Source: JABFRJ01 sp963847145
GTDB taxonomy: Bacteria; Pseudomonadota; Alphaproteobacteria; Rhizobiales; Hyphomicrobiaceae
Assembly (NCBI GenBank): GCA_963847145.1
Contig: CAWJYN010000007.1
Location: forward strand, 434,001-498,000
Length of the DNA: 64,000 bases
Reading direction: 5' to 3'
Numbering within the stretch: position 1 is the stretch's first letter; each line of letters starts with the position of its first letter. Positions 45,775 to 54,027 of the stretch are shown here, piece after piece. The position numbers and the translations under genes were made by a program. The notes under the pieces were generated by a model that worked only from the letters and a program-made list of their open reading frames with translations, was not told the DNA's origin and ran no database searches.

Positions 45775-46577
45775 GGCCGCGAAGGAGTTCGTTGGCCGTC
45801 GACGCCAAGAGCTTCCTTGTCCGGGCCTCATCCGGGGCACAATTTTTGACACCCGGGCGCCATGGGCCCGCCGGCTCCCCTTGCCGCAACCAGGCATTTC
45901 AACTTTTGCCGCTGTGGCGATTGCGGCTCCAACTCATGGCACAACCCGCTCTCCACCGCGTTCCTGGCCGGAGCGCGTTTCAGCGTGCAAAGCCGGGACC
46001 ATTACGTGTCGGTGGCGGGGCGATGCGCTCGACCTCACAAGGGTAAAGATCCCGGATATTTGACGCGCTGAAACGCGCGCCAAATTCCGGGAAAGCGGTG
46101 AAGTCGGCCAAGTCGGTGAAGTCGGCCAAGTCGGCGAGGTCGGTCAAGTCTGCCAAGTCGGCATGCAAGACTGCCAAATTTTTTGGAATTCAAACGGCCA
46201 GTCACCGATGTGCATGTCCTTGCCCCATTGGGAGTCGGTGCTCGACCGGTGCAAAGGCGCCAAAAGATTGGTGGCGGATTAGCATTTGACCTAAAGGTTC
46301 TTCGATTGCTTGTACGAAGCCGGCGGTGGTCGTTTCTGCACGTATGGTAACCGGGTCTTCATCACTGCGGGGTATGGTTCAGCTCATCGGGCCGCCGGGC
46401 TTGCACCCAACAGTGCAGCGCGGCGACAGTCAGCACCGGTCTTCTGGTTGTTGTGTCATCCCGTCTTGCGTGCCCGATTAGCGTGATCGATTTTTGCGTC
46501 TCACGCCAGGCGTCTGCAAGGCTCTCACGTCTGGATCATTGGTATCGCTGTATCCGGCCACTGAGCTCATCAAACAA
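45775..46577. other. Intergenic region with a short tandem repeat
   Basis: About 800 bases in which I recognise no gene. A Cys-containing frame near 45860-46070 looks faintly like a GFA-type zinc protein but cannot be supported. The main visible structure is the 9-base tandem repeat at 46098-46162, listed separately. Confidence 0.4.
46098..46162. repeat. Tandem 9-base repeat (AAGTCGGCC type)
   Basis: Seven imperfect copies of a 9-base unit, AAGTCGGCC/AAGTCGGTG and variants. Because the period is a multiple of three it reads as Lys-Ser-Ala/Val repeats on + and Ala-Asp-Leu/Phe repeats on -. No convincing gene contains it, and the surrounding frames match nothing. Confidence 0.75.
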
Positions 46578-46650
46578 TGGTCCCGGAGCGCACGAGGCTG
46601 AGCCTCGTGGCGGTCTTCCGTTTTTGCGCGCCGCCGGCGCTCCGGGACCA
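46578..46650. repeat. Compound palindromic repeat downstream of the wzz-like gene
   Basis: Outer inverted repeat of 14 bases (TGGTCCCGGAGCGC at 46578-46591, its complement at 46637-46650). Inside is a perfect 9-base hairpin CACGAGGCT-G-AGCCTCGTG (46591-46609). It ends 14 bases before the stop of the minus-strand Wzz gene and could act as its terminator, or be a dispersed REP-type element. Confidence 0.7.
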
Positions 46651-46664
46651 TCTGTTCTTCGCGT

Positions 46665-48098
46665 TCACGCTGCTGAGGATTGGCGGCCGCGGGTGATGGG
46701 GGTGATGTTGTCGCCGCTGTAGGCTCCGGACGGCTGCGCGGGATCGGGCGCAATCGCAGTGCGATCATCGGGCTTGGGCTCGGGCAACGCCGGTGGCAGG
46801 CGGCCGATGACGGGCACGCCAGCGACGGCCTCGAAGTCGGGTGCACGGCGCAAGCGCTGGTCCAGCAACTCGGCACAGCCGGCAAGACCACCCGCCAGCA
46901 CCAGACCGGCCATCAGACCGGCCAGGATGAATTTCAAACGCGACGTGGCGGGAAACTGCGGGTCGCGTGGCGCGTCGATGACGCGGATACGCTCGGGCGC
47001 GTTGAGCACTTGCAGCGACCGGCCGACGACGGCGGACGGGAAGCGCTGTTTGTAGCTGTCAAACAGGGCGCGGGATTCGGCGACTTCGCGTTCCATCCGG
47101 CGCAGCTGGCCTTCCGGCGAGCGGCCATCACTGCTGACGCGGGACTGGTCGGCGACGAGGGTGCGCGCCTGCTCAAGGTCGCGGCGCAGGGTGGCGGCAC
47201 GTGTTTCAAGTGTTTGCAGCTGGGTCAACTGGGCGGCGCGGTTGCGGGCGGCGAGTGCTTCGGCCTGAGCGGTGGGCGTGCGGCCCTTTTCGGCGCTCTC
47301 GGCGAGGGTGACAGCCAGCTTGATCTCGAGGTCGCGGCGGCCGGCGTTCTCGGGGGCCGCGAAGGTGGCGAGCGCCCCCTTCAGGCCGAGAATTTCGCTG
47401 TCGACGGCGTTGAGATCGGCGGTCTGGCCTTGAACTGAGGCTTGCGCATCTTTGAGGCGCGCTTCGTTGGTGGCGATGGCGGCAAGGGCCCGCTCGCCCA
47501 GCTGTTCCTTGAAGCGGGTCAGCGCCTTTTCGGACGCGGCGAGATCATCGCGGCGCTTTTCGAGCAGCACTTGGGTGGCGCTGAGTGCGGCCTGATCGGG
47601 CGAGACGAGACTTTCGAGGAAGCGCGACGTGATGGCTTCCAACTTGCGGCCAAGGCCGGCCGGGTTGGTGCCTTTCAGTTGGAATTCGAGGAAATCGGTG
47701 CCGATCATTTCGAAGGTGAGCTGGCTGTCGAGATCTTTGAGCGCCATGGCGATGCGCTTGGGGTCGGTCGGCATGCGGTCGCCGAGGATATCGTGCAGGG
47801 CATTGACCAGGACGCGGTCGCTCTTGAGGAGCGCCTGCAAGCCGGGCGCGCGATCGCGGATGCGCTCATTGGTGCCGGGAGCCTTGATCAACGGGTTGTC
47901 GGAGCCGGTTTCCGACATCACCAGGAGGGCCTTGGTGATGTAGGTCTGCGGCAGGAAGCGCGAGCCGATGATGCTGAGCGGCAGCATGATGGCCAGCGGC
48001 ACGAGGATCAGCACGCGGCGGCGCCACGCGGTTTCGATCAACTGGGTGATGATATCGAACAGGTTCTGTTTCACGCGACTGGGTTCCTTGGCGGGCAT
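46665..48098 (-). CDS. Polysaccharide co-polymerase (Wzz/GNVR family)
   Basis: Inner-membrane chain-length regulator of 477 residues. One membrane helix lies near residues 30-50 (VLILVPLAIMLPLSIIGS) and another near 395-415 (LKFILAGLMAGLVLAGGLAG). Between them is a long periplasmic coiled coil (residues 170-340, rich in Glu/Leu/Ala/Arg). GNVR-type sequence precedes the second helix: YKQRFPSAVV, then VIDAPRDPQFPATSRL. A cytoplasmic Pro-rich tail follows. There is no fused BY-kinase domain and none is encoded nearby. It is last in the minus-strand exopolysaccharide operon. Confidence 0.85.
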   Translation of the reverse strand: MPAKEPSRVKQNLFDIITQLIETAWRRRVLILVPLAIMLPLSIIGSRFLPQTYITKALLVMSETGSDNPLIKAPGTNERIRDRAPGLQALLKSDRVLVNALHDILGDRMPTDPKRIAMALKDLDSQLTFEMIGTDFLEFQLKGTNPAGLGRKLEAITSRFLESLVSPDQAALSATQVLLEKRRDDLAASEKALTRFKEQLGERALAAIATNEARLKDAQASVQGQTADLNAVDSEILGLKGALATFAAPENAGRRDLEIKLAVTLAESAEKGRTPTAQAEALAARNRAAQLTQLQTLETRAATLRRDLEQARTLVADQSRVSSDGRSPEGQLRRMEREVAESRALFDSYKQRFPSAVVGRSLQVLNAPERIRVIDAPRDPQFPATSRLKFILAGLMAGLVLAGGLAGCAELLDQRLRRAPDFEAVAGVPVIGRLPPALPEPKPDDRTAIAPDPAQPSGAYSGDNITPITRGRQSSAA

Positions 48099-48101
48099 GC
48101 T

Positions 48102-48127
48102 TGGCTGTCTAGGCTGTCTAGGCTGTG
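48102..48127. repeat. Short tandem repeat GGCTGTCTA
   Basis: Almost three copies of the 9-base unit GGCTGTCTA directly upstream of the Wzz gene start (48098, - strand). It falls in the 156-base gap after the 1229-residue protein gene. Confidence 0.7.
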
Positions 48128-48254
48128 GCAGGCACTGCGCTGACGCTTGGACAATGCAATTCGAAGGCCGACTTTAGCACAAAATTCATCCTTGGGCTTC
48201 TGTTTCCTGGTGTAGAGGTTAACATTCAGCAACTCCGGCGTGTGGTAAAATCGA

Positions 48255-51200
48255 CTACTGCGAAGTCAAGTCCATGATGCGGCTGCGTAAAAGCTCGAGG
48301 TCGGCGCGGCTTAGCGCCTTGGCGTCGGCGAAGGGGCCGGGCAGGCGCGTGCGGATTTCGGCGGCCAGCGCTTTGGCGGCGGGGGCTGGGTTGGCGTCCA
48401 GCCACAGCAACCAGCGCTGATCGATGACGCCTTCGGCCATGCGCAGCAGGTCGCGGTGGATGTCGGGCTGCTTGGGGCAGATCTCGGCCGAGGGGTACAG
48501 CATTTGGAAATCGGCTTCGCGGCCGTCGATGGGGTCGAAGGGGTCGCCGGTTGGCAAACGGCCATGCCACTGGACGTAGCGCTCGGCGGCGGTGCGCCAG
48601 AGCCAGAGGCCGGCGGTCTGGCGCGGCGCAAATGTGTTGTAGATCCACACGCCCTTGCCGCTTTTGCGCAGGCGCTCAAGTCCGCTGGCGTCGATGCCGA
48701 AGCCCTGGTTGAGGATCAGCGTGTCGAAGAGGGGTGCGAACTTTTCATCGACGGGGGTGTTGAGATGGCCAGCGAGGCGGACGCCGCGGGCCTTGGCGCG
48801 CAGCTGCTTGACGAAGTCGGGCAGGCTGGCGTTGGCCTGGTCGGGGTTGCTCGGCTCGTCGGCGACGCTCCACAACGGCTGCGGGAGGCCTTGGGCGCGG
48901 ATCATGTCCTCCAGCCGGGCAACGATGTCGGAGGCGCGGCCGGGGCCTTGGGTAGCGACGAGATCGTGCAGCGGATTATAGATCAAAAACCCCGGCGCGA
49001 TGGCGGCGGTGCCTGCCCGGCGCAGGTCGTTGGCGAAGACGCCGAGATCGGAACGGTCGAGGCCGCCGATGGGCGGGGCGGTGTTGGTGAGCCCGAAGCC
49101 GCGGAGCGTGTCGAGATCGCATTGCGCCTGCCGCTCGCGCTCAATGGCAAGGCCGGGGAAGTAGGCAAGGTGGGCGGCGCGCGCGAGATAGAAGCCGGCC
49201 GGCTTGGCAACGGGCGGCAGCGTTACGCCAAGCACGGTGATCTCGATGGGATATGACCGGCTGCGGCTGCTGTTGGCGTCAGCGACGACGAGGGCGCCGG
49301 TGTAGACGCCGGGTGCGGTGCTGCGGGGGACATCGATCCAGATCTCATAGCCGCGGGCGGTGCCGGCGGCGAGGGGCAGGCTTGATGCGTCGGCGAGCAG
49401 GCGATTGTCACGCAAGCGGAGGACGGTGTCGTCGCGTTCGAGTTTGGCTTGGGCGCCCCAAAGACGGGCTGGCAGAGCGACGCCATTGCGGCGGGGTGGA
49501 TCGATGCTGACGCGCGGTCTGGCTATGGCGCGGTCGGCAGTGATGCTGATTTTGAAGCCGGCAGCGGTGTCGGGGGCGGCGCGTTGGCGCAAAGGTTCGG
49601 GCGCTGCTGTTGGCGACTGCGACCAGGAGAGCGGGCGTTGGATGGTGCCGTCGGCGGTGTTGGCCATGGCAGGCGCGACCGGCATCGTCGAGCGATACCA
49701 GGCGGCGCGCTGGGCATCGACGAACTGCTGGCCGGCAGAGGATTCGCCGGCAGGCGCGGTTTGCGACACGGGTTCGATCAGCACGGCGGAGAGGTAGTAG
49801 GCGGCATTGTCGGTGCCGGAGAGGTCGATGGCGATGCCTTCGCGTGCGACATCGATATCGATAGACCGCGGATCGCCGCGCTTGGAGCCATAGGCGGTCC
49901 AGGCGTCGTCAGCGGCGGTGTGCTCGACACGTGCGCCACGCAGATAGCGTTGTGCGATCCACGCTTCGGCGCCCCATTTCTCAACGAGGAGGTCGCGGCC
50001 GTTGACTTGGATGCGCCGGTCGAGCGGATGCGGCAGCAGATCCCATTCGCCAGGGTCTTCGGTCCATACGGTGACGCGTACGCGGCCGGTGGGTGCTGGC
50101 AGCACGACGCGGCGGATGCCTCGGAGGCCATTGGCAACAAGCGGATCTGGCGCTGGACGGCGCACGGCGGTGATGGGTCCGCGGCCAGTGAGGCGTGGGT
50201 CCGCCGGGCCGATGCGTTCGAAGCCGGATGGCAAGGGTGCGTCGGCGGCGCCGAACGAATAGCCCTTGGCACCTGATGGCAACGTGGCGGCGCGTGCGGT
50301 CTCAAAGCGCGTGATGGTGACCTGGGGCGATCCCTGCCAGGCAAACACAATGATGCGGCTGATCTTGGCTGGATCGAGCACGCGGCCGCTGGGCGTCTTG
50401 AGACCTTTGAGGCCGACGGCGAAACGGAACGGGCCAGGGGGGATCATGCGCTCGTCGTTGTAGCGCGACGCATAACCGCCGGACGCTGCATCGTCGACGC
50501 GGAGTGCAATGGCTGCGGGGGCCGTGCCGGCGACGATGCCCTCGACCTGGATCTCATCGCTCTCTGAAAATGCGGCCGGGTTGCCGGGCTCGAATTTGAG
50601 CGGGAGGGTGCCGCTGCCGAGCGTGCGCGCAGATGCGGTCGCGCTTGATGGCGCAGCGGGGAGAATTGCGACGGTGGGTTGCGCTGCCTGTGCAGCCGCG
50701 GCTGTGCCTGTGATTTCAAAGCGTGACACGGTGCCGGTGCCGATGCCGCCAACGAACAGAATGATGCGCCGGATGCGGGACGGATCGAGCGTGCGTCCGC
50801 CGCTGGTTTTGAGTGTGCGCGTATCGAAGCTCAGCTGGAACGGTCCGGGTGGAAAAGTGCGTTCGTCGTTCATGCGGCTCAGGTAGTCGGTGGATTGATC
50901 ATCATCGATGCGCACGACGAGGTTGACCGGTGATCTGCTGGTGATGGTGCCGGCGATGCCGATGAGGCCTGGCGCCAGTGCGGTCAGGGCGTCCGGCTCG
51001 AAGGCGATGGGGAGTGGCCCGGTTGGTAAGACGAGACGGGCGGCGGCGGTACCGGCGGGGGGGGGGATGGGGGACGCGACCGGTGGCGAGGCTTGTGCTG
51101 GGGGTGCATTGGGACCAGCGGGACCGGTCAAAGCAAAGTGGCTCACCCGCGCGCTCCCTGGCCCAACGATGAAGAGGATCACGCGGCGGATGTCGCTCGG

Positions 51201-51944
51201 ATCAAGCACGCGGCCATCGTTGGCGCGCAGGCTGGACACATCGTAACGCAGCGCGAACGGTCCTGGTGGCAGCGTGCGCTCATCATTCATGCGTGTGGTG
51301 TAGCTGGTGGAGCGGCCATCATCGACACGCAGCACGATCATTGCGGGTGTTGCTCCGTCGATGGTCCCTGCGATGTCGATACGACCTGATTGATGGAACG
51401 TAACGGGGGCGGCTGGTTCGAACGAGATGGGCAAACTGCCGGTCCCGAAGCTGAAGCCGACAGGTGTCTGCGTGGCCAACGATGGAGCAGTGGCTGCCGC
51501 GGCTGTTTGACCCTCGGCTGTTGCAAAGCGCGTCACCTGAGCGCGACCGTCGCCGACGATGAAGACGATCACGCGGCTGATTTTGTTGGCATCAAGCGCC
51601 CGCCCGCCGGTGGCGCGCAAGCTGGCGATGTCGAACGAGAGTGCGAAAGGGCCCGGTGGTAACGTTCGCTCGTCATTCAAGCGGCTGGCGTAGTCGCTTG
51701 ATTGGACGTCATCCACGCGGAGGACGACTTTCACTGGTGCGGCGCCCTCGATCGTACCCTCGATGACAATGCGTCCTGCCGCCGGCAGGCTGACGGCGCG
51801 ATCAGGTTCAAAGGCGATGGGCAGCGCGCCCGCACCGAAGTCGAGCGCGTGCGTATGGGCTGACGCCAGCATGACCGCCGTCAGCGCGACGAGTATGGTT
51901 CGCAGTGCCTGCCGGATCGCATATCGGATCGCATGCCGTGTCAT
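48255..51944 (-). CDS. Large exported protein: four beta-domain repeats plus DUF4091-like glycosidase module
   Basis: Protein of 1229 residues from the ATG at 51944 (GGAGG 4 bases upstream; the ATG overlaps the stop of the upstream glycosyltransferase gene). A signal peptide (TILVALTAVMLASAHTHA) ends near residue 33. Four repeats of about 110 residues follow, near 36-145, 166-274, 306-413 and 443-552. Each has LPI-x-FEP, LRVDD, SR-x-NDER, PPGPF and a GR-x-LD-x4-I-R end. They resemble carbohydrate-binding beta-sandwiches. After linkers comes a further sandwich (near 560-760), and a TIM-barrel-like C-terminus similar to DUF4091, with WSVADEPSNPD as a possible acid/base site. The position in the exopolysaccharide operon suggests it trims or binds the polymer; activity is inferred. 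Confidence 0.7.
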   Translation of the reverse strand: MTRHAIRYAIRQALRTILVALTAVMLASAHTHALDFGAGALPIAFEPDRAVSLPAAGRIVIEGTIEGAAPVKVVLRVDDVQSSDYASRLNDERTLPPGPFALSFDIASLRATGGRALDANKISRVIVFIVGDGRAQVTRFATAEGQTAAAATAPSLATQTPVGFSFGTGSLPISFEPAAPVTFHQSGRIDIAGTIDGATPAMIVLRVDDGRSTSYTTRMNDERTLPPGPFALRYDVSSLRANDGRVLDPSDIRRVILFIVGPGSARVSHFALTGPAGPNAPPAQASPPVASPIPPPAGTAAARLVLPTGPLPIAFEPDALTALAPGLIGIAGTITSRSPVNLVVRIDDDQSTDYLSRMNDERTFPPGPFQLSFDTRTLKTSGGRTLDPSRIRRIILFVGGIGTGTVSRFEITGTAAAAQAAQPTVAILPAAPSSATASARTLGSGTLPLKFEPGNPAAFSESDEIQVEGIVAGTAPAAIALRVDDAASGGYASRYNDERMIPPGPFRFAVGLKGLKTPSGRVLDPAKISRIIVFAWQGSPQVTITRFETARAATLPSGAKGYSFGAADAPLPSGFERIGPADPRLTGRGPITAVRRPAPDPLVANGLRGIRRVVLPAPTGRVRVTVWTEDPGEWDLLPHPLDRRIQVNGRDLLVEKWGAEAWIAQRYLRGARVEHTAADDAWTAYGSKRGDPRSIDIDVAREGIAIDLSGTDNAAYYLSAVLIEPVSQTAPAGESSAGQQFVDAQRAAWYRSTMPVAPAMANTADGTIQRPLSWSQSPTAAPEPLRQRAAPDTAAGFKISITADRAIARPRVSIDPPRRNGVALPARLWGAQAKLERDDTVLRLRDNRLLADASSLPLAAGTARGYEIWIDVPRSTAPGVYTGALVVADANSSRSRSYPIEITVLGVTLPPVAKPAGFYLARAAHLAYFPGLAIERERQAQCDLDTLRGFGLTNTAPPIGGLDRSDLGVFANDLRRAGTAAIAPGFLIYNPLHDLVATQGPGRASDIVARLEDMIRAQGLPQPLWSVADEPSNPDQANASLPDFVKQLRAKARGVRLAGHLNTPVDEKFAPLFDTLILNQGFGIDASGLERLRKSGKGVWIYNTFAPRQTAGLWLWRTAAERYVQWHGRLPTGDPFDPIDGREADFQMLYPSAEICPKQPDIHRDLLRMAEGVIDQRWLLWLDANPAPAAKALAAEIRTRLPGPFADAKALSRADLELLRSRIMDLTSQ

Positions 51945-53080
51945 AAGGCCTCCAGGGCGGCGGCGACGCCGGCAGCGCGCGCTTCCCACGTGCTCGACGC
52001 AACGGCTTGGCGCCGTGCGGCATTGCGGGCGCCGTCATGGGCAGCGTCCAGGATGGCGGCGGTGAAGTGAGCCGGATCGGCCGCCAGCGACACAAGACTG
52101 CGGTAGGGCGTCAACGCCGGAAAATCAACACTGGCAATCGGCGTACCTGCTGCAAGGTATTCGCGGAGCTTCAAGGGATTGCCGGCGCGCAGCGGCTCGC
52201 AATCGCGATAGGGCAGCAGCGAAACATCCCAGTGCTGCACATAGCGGGGCAAATCCGCATGCGGGCGTTGGCCGAGAAACAGCGTGTTCGACGGTGCGGT
52301 GCCATCGACGTAAAGCTGTCCGCCGCCGACGAATACGAACAACCAATCGGGCAACTCCGCGGCCGATCGCTCAACGAGAGCCGGATCGACCCAATGGGGA
52401 AGAGAGCCGTAAAAGCCGGCAATCTTGCGGCCGGTGGGCAAATCGGTTGCGCGCGGCGCGGGTGTGGTGAAGACGTCAAAGTCAACGCCATGCGGGACGA
52501 CGATGGTTTTGTGGGCTGGAAACTTGGCGGCCAGAACGTCGGAGACGACGATGATCAGGTCCGCGCGGGCGACAAGCTTCTTTTCCATCTCGAGAATTGG
52601 TTTGTGATCGATGCCGGCCAGCGAGCCGAAATCGTCGGCGCAGTAATAGATCACCGCGTGCTCGCCGAGCGTGCCGACAACGGGCCATGCGCTGGGCACG
52701 GTGATCCACAGCAGCGGCTTGGCGATGCCGGCTTGGGTCATGCGCGCCCGCACTTGGCGGGACAGCAGAGCGCGGTTGAGGTGGAAGGCCAGTTGGCTGC
52801 CCGGCATGGGGATGGCGTGCGGCGCGACAACATCGAGACTTGCAGGTGTTGTGTATTTTGTCTGGCCTGCATGGTCCGGCGAGGCGGCTGGTTTGCGCGC
52901 GAGATGTCCGATTTTCTCGAACGCACGCCGCGCGTCTGTCAGCGATAACCGCGGCCGCCGCATGCCGATGGAGTTCATCCAGACGACTTTGCGTGTCGCA
53001 GCCAAACGGCGCACGAGATGCTCCGTCGACGCTGGATGGCGTCCCCAGTCCTCAGCAAACACGACGAGATCGCGAGTCAT
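51941..53080 (-). CDS. Glycosyltransferase (GT4-like)
   Basis: Cytoplasmic glycosyltransferase of 379 residues with GT-B fold. The N-terminal half has VVFAEDWGRHPASTEHLVRRL and YYCADDFGSLAGID. The donor-binding half has IVVPHGVDFDVF, KIAGFYGSLPHWVDP, NTLFLGQRPHADLPRYVQHWDVSLLPY, and GNPLKLREYLAAGTPIAS, which contains the E-x7-E-type region. The probable role is addition of one sugar to the repeat unit of the exopolysaccharide. Its stop overlaps the start of the next gene (ATGA). Confidence 0.85.
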   Translation of the reverse strand: MTRDLVVFAEDWGRHPASTEHLVRRLAATRKVVWMNSIGMRRPRLSLTDARRAFEKIGHLARKPAASPDHAGQTKYTTPASLDVVAPHAIPMPGSQLAFHLNRALLSRQVRARMTQAGIAKPLLWITVPSAWPVVGTLGEHAVIYYCADDFGSLAGIDHKPILEMEKKLVARADLIIVVSDVLAAKFPAHKTIVVPHGVDFDVFTTPAPRATDLPTGRKIAGFYGSLPHWVDPALVERSAAELPDWLFVFVGGGQLYVDGTAPSNTLFLGQRPHADLPRYVQHWDVSLLPYRDCEPLRAGNPLKLREYLAAGTPIASVDFPALTPYRSLVSLAADPAHFTAAILDAAHDGARNAARRQAVASSTWEARAAGVAAALEAL

Positions 53081-53142
53081 GGCTGGGGGCTCTTGGAGAT
53101 TGCGACCATGTAGTGAGACATTCAGCGGCGCTCATTTTTAAT

Positions 53143-53230
53143 TCGTCATGCCGGTGAAGGCCGGCACCCACGGCACGGTCGTGATTAGCCCGATGTTTGC
53201 CGTGGGTCCCGGCCTTCGCCGGGATGACGA
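53143..53230. repeat. Inverted dispersed repeat at the 3' end of the acyltransferase gene
   Basis: Two 31-base arms (53143-53173 and 53200-53230) are near-complements. The right arm reads CCGTGGGTCCCGGCCTTCGC followed by CGGGATGACGA. The GTCATCCCGGC/GAAGGCCGGG type of repeat is widespread in alphaproteobacterial intergenic regions. The right arm supplies the last codons of the acyltransferase gene, giving a RHPGEGRDPR tail. Confidence 0.8.
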
Positions 53231-54021
53231 GAGGTGAGAGGATCGGACGACTTTAGTTCTGCTGTTGCAGCGGCGGTCGACCTTAGATCCATGGAGCGAT
53301 CACCCTCAATCACCCGTATCACGCGCGCCGGTGCGCCACCGGCCAGCACGAACGGTGGCAGATCACGTGTCACCACGCTACCGGCGCCGACAATGGTGCC
53401 GCGCCCGATCCGCACGCCTTTCAACACGGTGACGCCGGAGGCGAGCCACACGTCGTCTTCGAGCATGATGTCGCCGACTTGATCGTTGGTTTCCGGCTCG
53501 CCGCGTGCGCGCGCTGCAGCATCGATGGGGTGGCCAGGGTAACCGGCGAGATGCACGTTGGCTGCGAGGCGCACATTGTCGCCGATGCTGATGGTGCGGC
53601 CAACAGCGAGCGTCGAGCCCCAACCGATATCGCAATTGCGGCCGATCGTGAGTTCCGGCGTTACCGGACCAGACGTGCGCCCGGTGATGTTGATCTTGCC
53701 GCCGACGCGGCAATCGGCACCGATGCGGATCGTTACGTTGCCCATTACGAGCGGCAAGCCATCATAGACATAAAGGCGCGGCGCGGGTGCGGCGAGCCGC
53801 GCCTGAAAGAGCGGCGTGAACCACAGCACGCGTTTGGCGTTCGAAATACCGCTGGCTATCGCGCGGTGCGCGACATACAGCGGCCCATGCAGAGACGGCA
53901 CCACCGGTACACCTGCACCACGCGCCCAACGTGCAGCGCGATATATGCGGGCCGCCCAGGGGTTCTCGCCGGCCTTAATCCAGCGCCGGAGGGCTGCTGT
54001 TTTTTCAGAGAGCAGCGTCAT
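53185..54021 (-). CDS. Left-handed beta-helix acyltransferase
   Basis: O-acetyltransferase-type protein of 278 residues. The hexapeptide repeats run from about residue 95 to 235: VTIRIGADCRVGGKINITG, LTIGRNCDIGWGSTL, ISIGDNVRLAANVHLAGYPGHP, IMLEDDVWLASGVTVLKGVRIGRGTIVGAGSVVTRDLPPF. The His in LAGYPGHP is a plausible catalytic residue. It probably acetylates a sugar of the exopolysaccharide. The last 15 residues or so come from a dispersed repeat, so the ancestral stop was likely earlier. It overlaps no neighbour. Confidence 0.85.
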   Translation of the reverse strand: MTLLSEKTAALRRWIKAGENPWAARIYRAARWARGAGVPVVPSLHGPLYVAHRAIASGISNAKRVLWFTPLFQARLAAPAPRLYVYDGLPLVMGNVTIRIGADCRVGGKINITGRTSGPVTPELTIGRNCDIGWGSTLAVGRTISIGDNVRLAANVHLAGYPGHPIDAAARARGEPETNDQVGDIMLEDDVWLASGVTVLKGVRIGRGTIVGAGSVVTRDLPPFVLAGGAPARVIRVIEGDRSMDLRSTAAATAELKSSDPLTSRHPGEGRDPRQTSG

Positions 54022-54027
54022 GGGTGA

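Noticed and set aside
45860..46070. Possible second GFA-type zinc protein (CRCGDCG)
   Set aside because: Only one Cys cluster is present and the rest does not align with the family.
46098..46289. Lys-Ser-Ala repeat protein of 63 residues
   Set aside because: No ribosome-binding site, no homology and only a tandem DNA repeat behind it; listed as a repeat instead.
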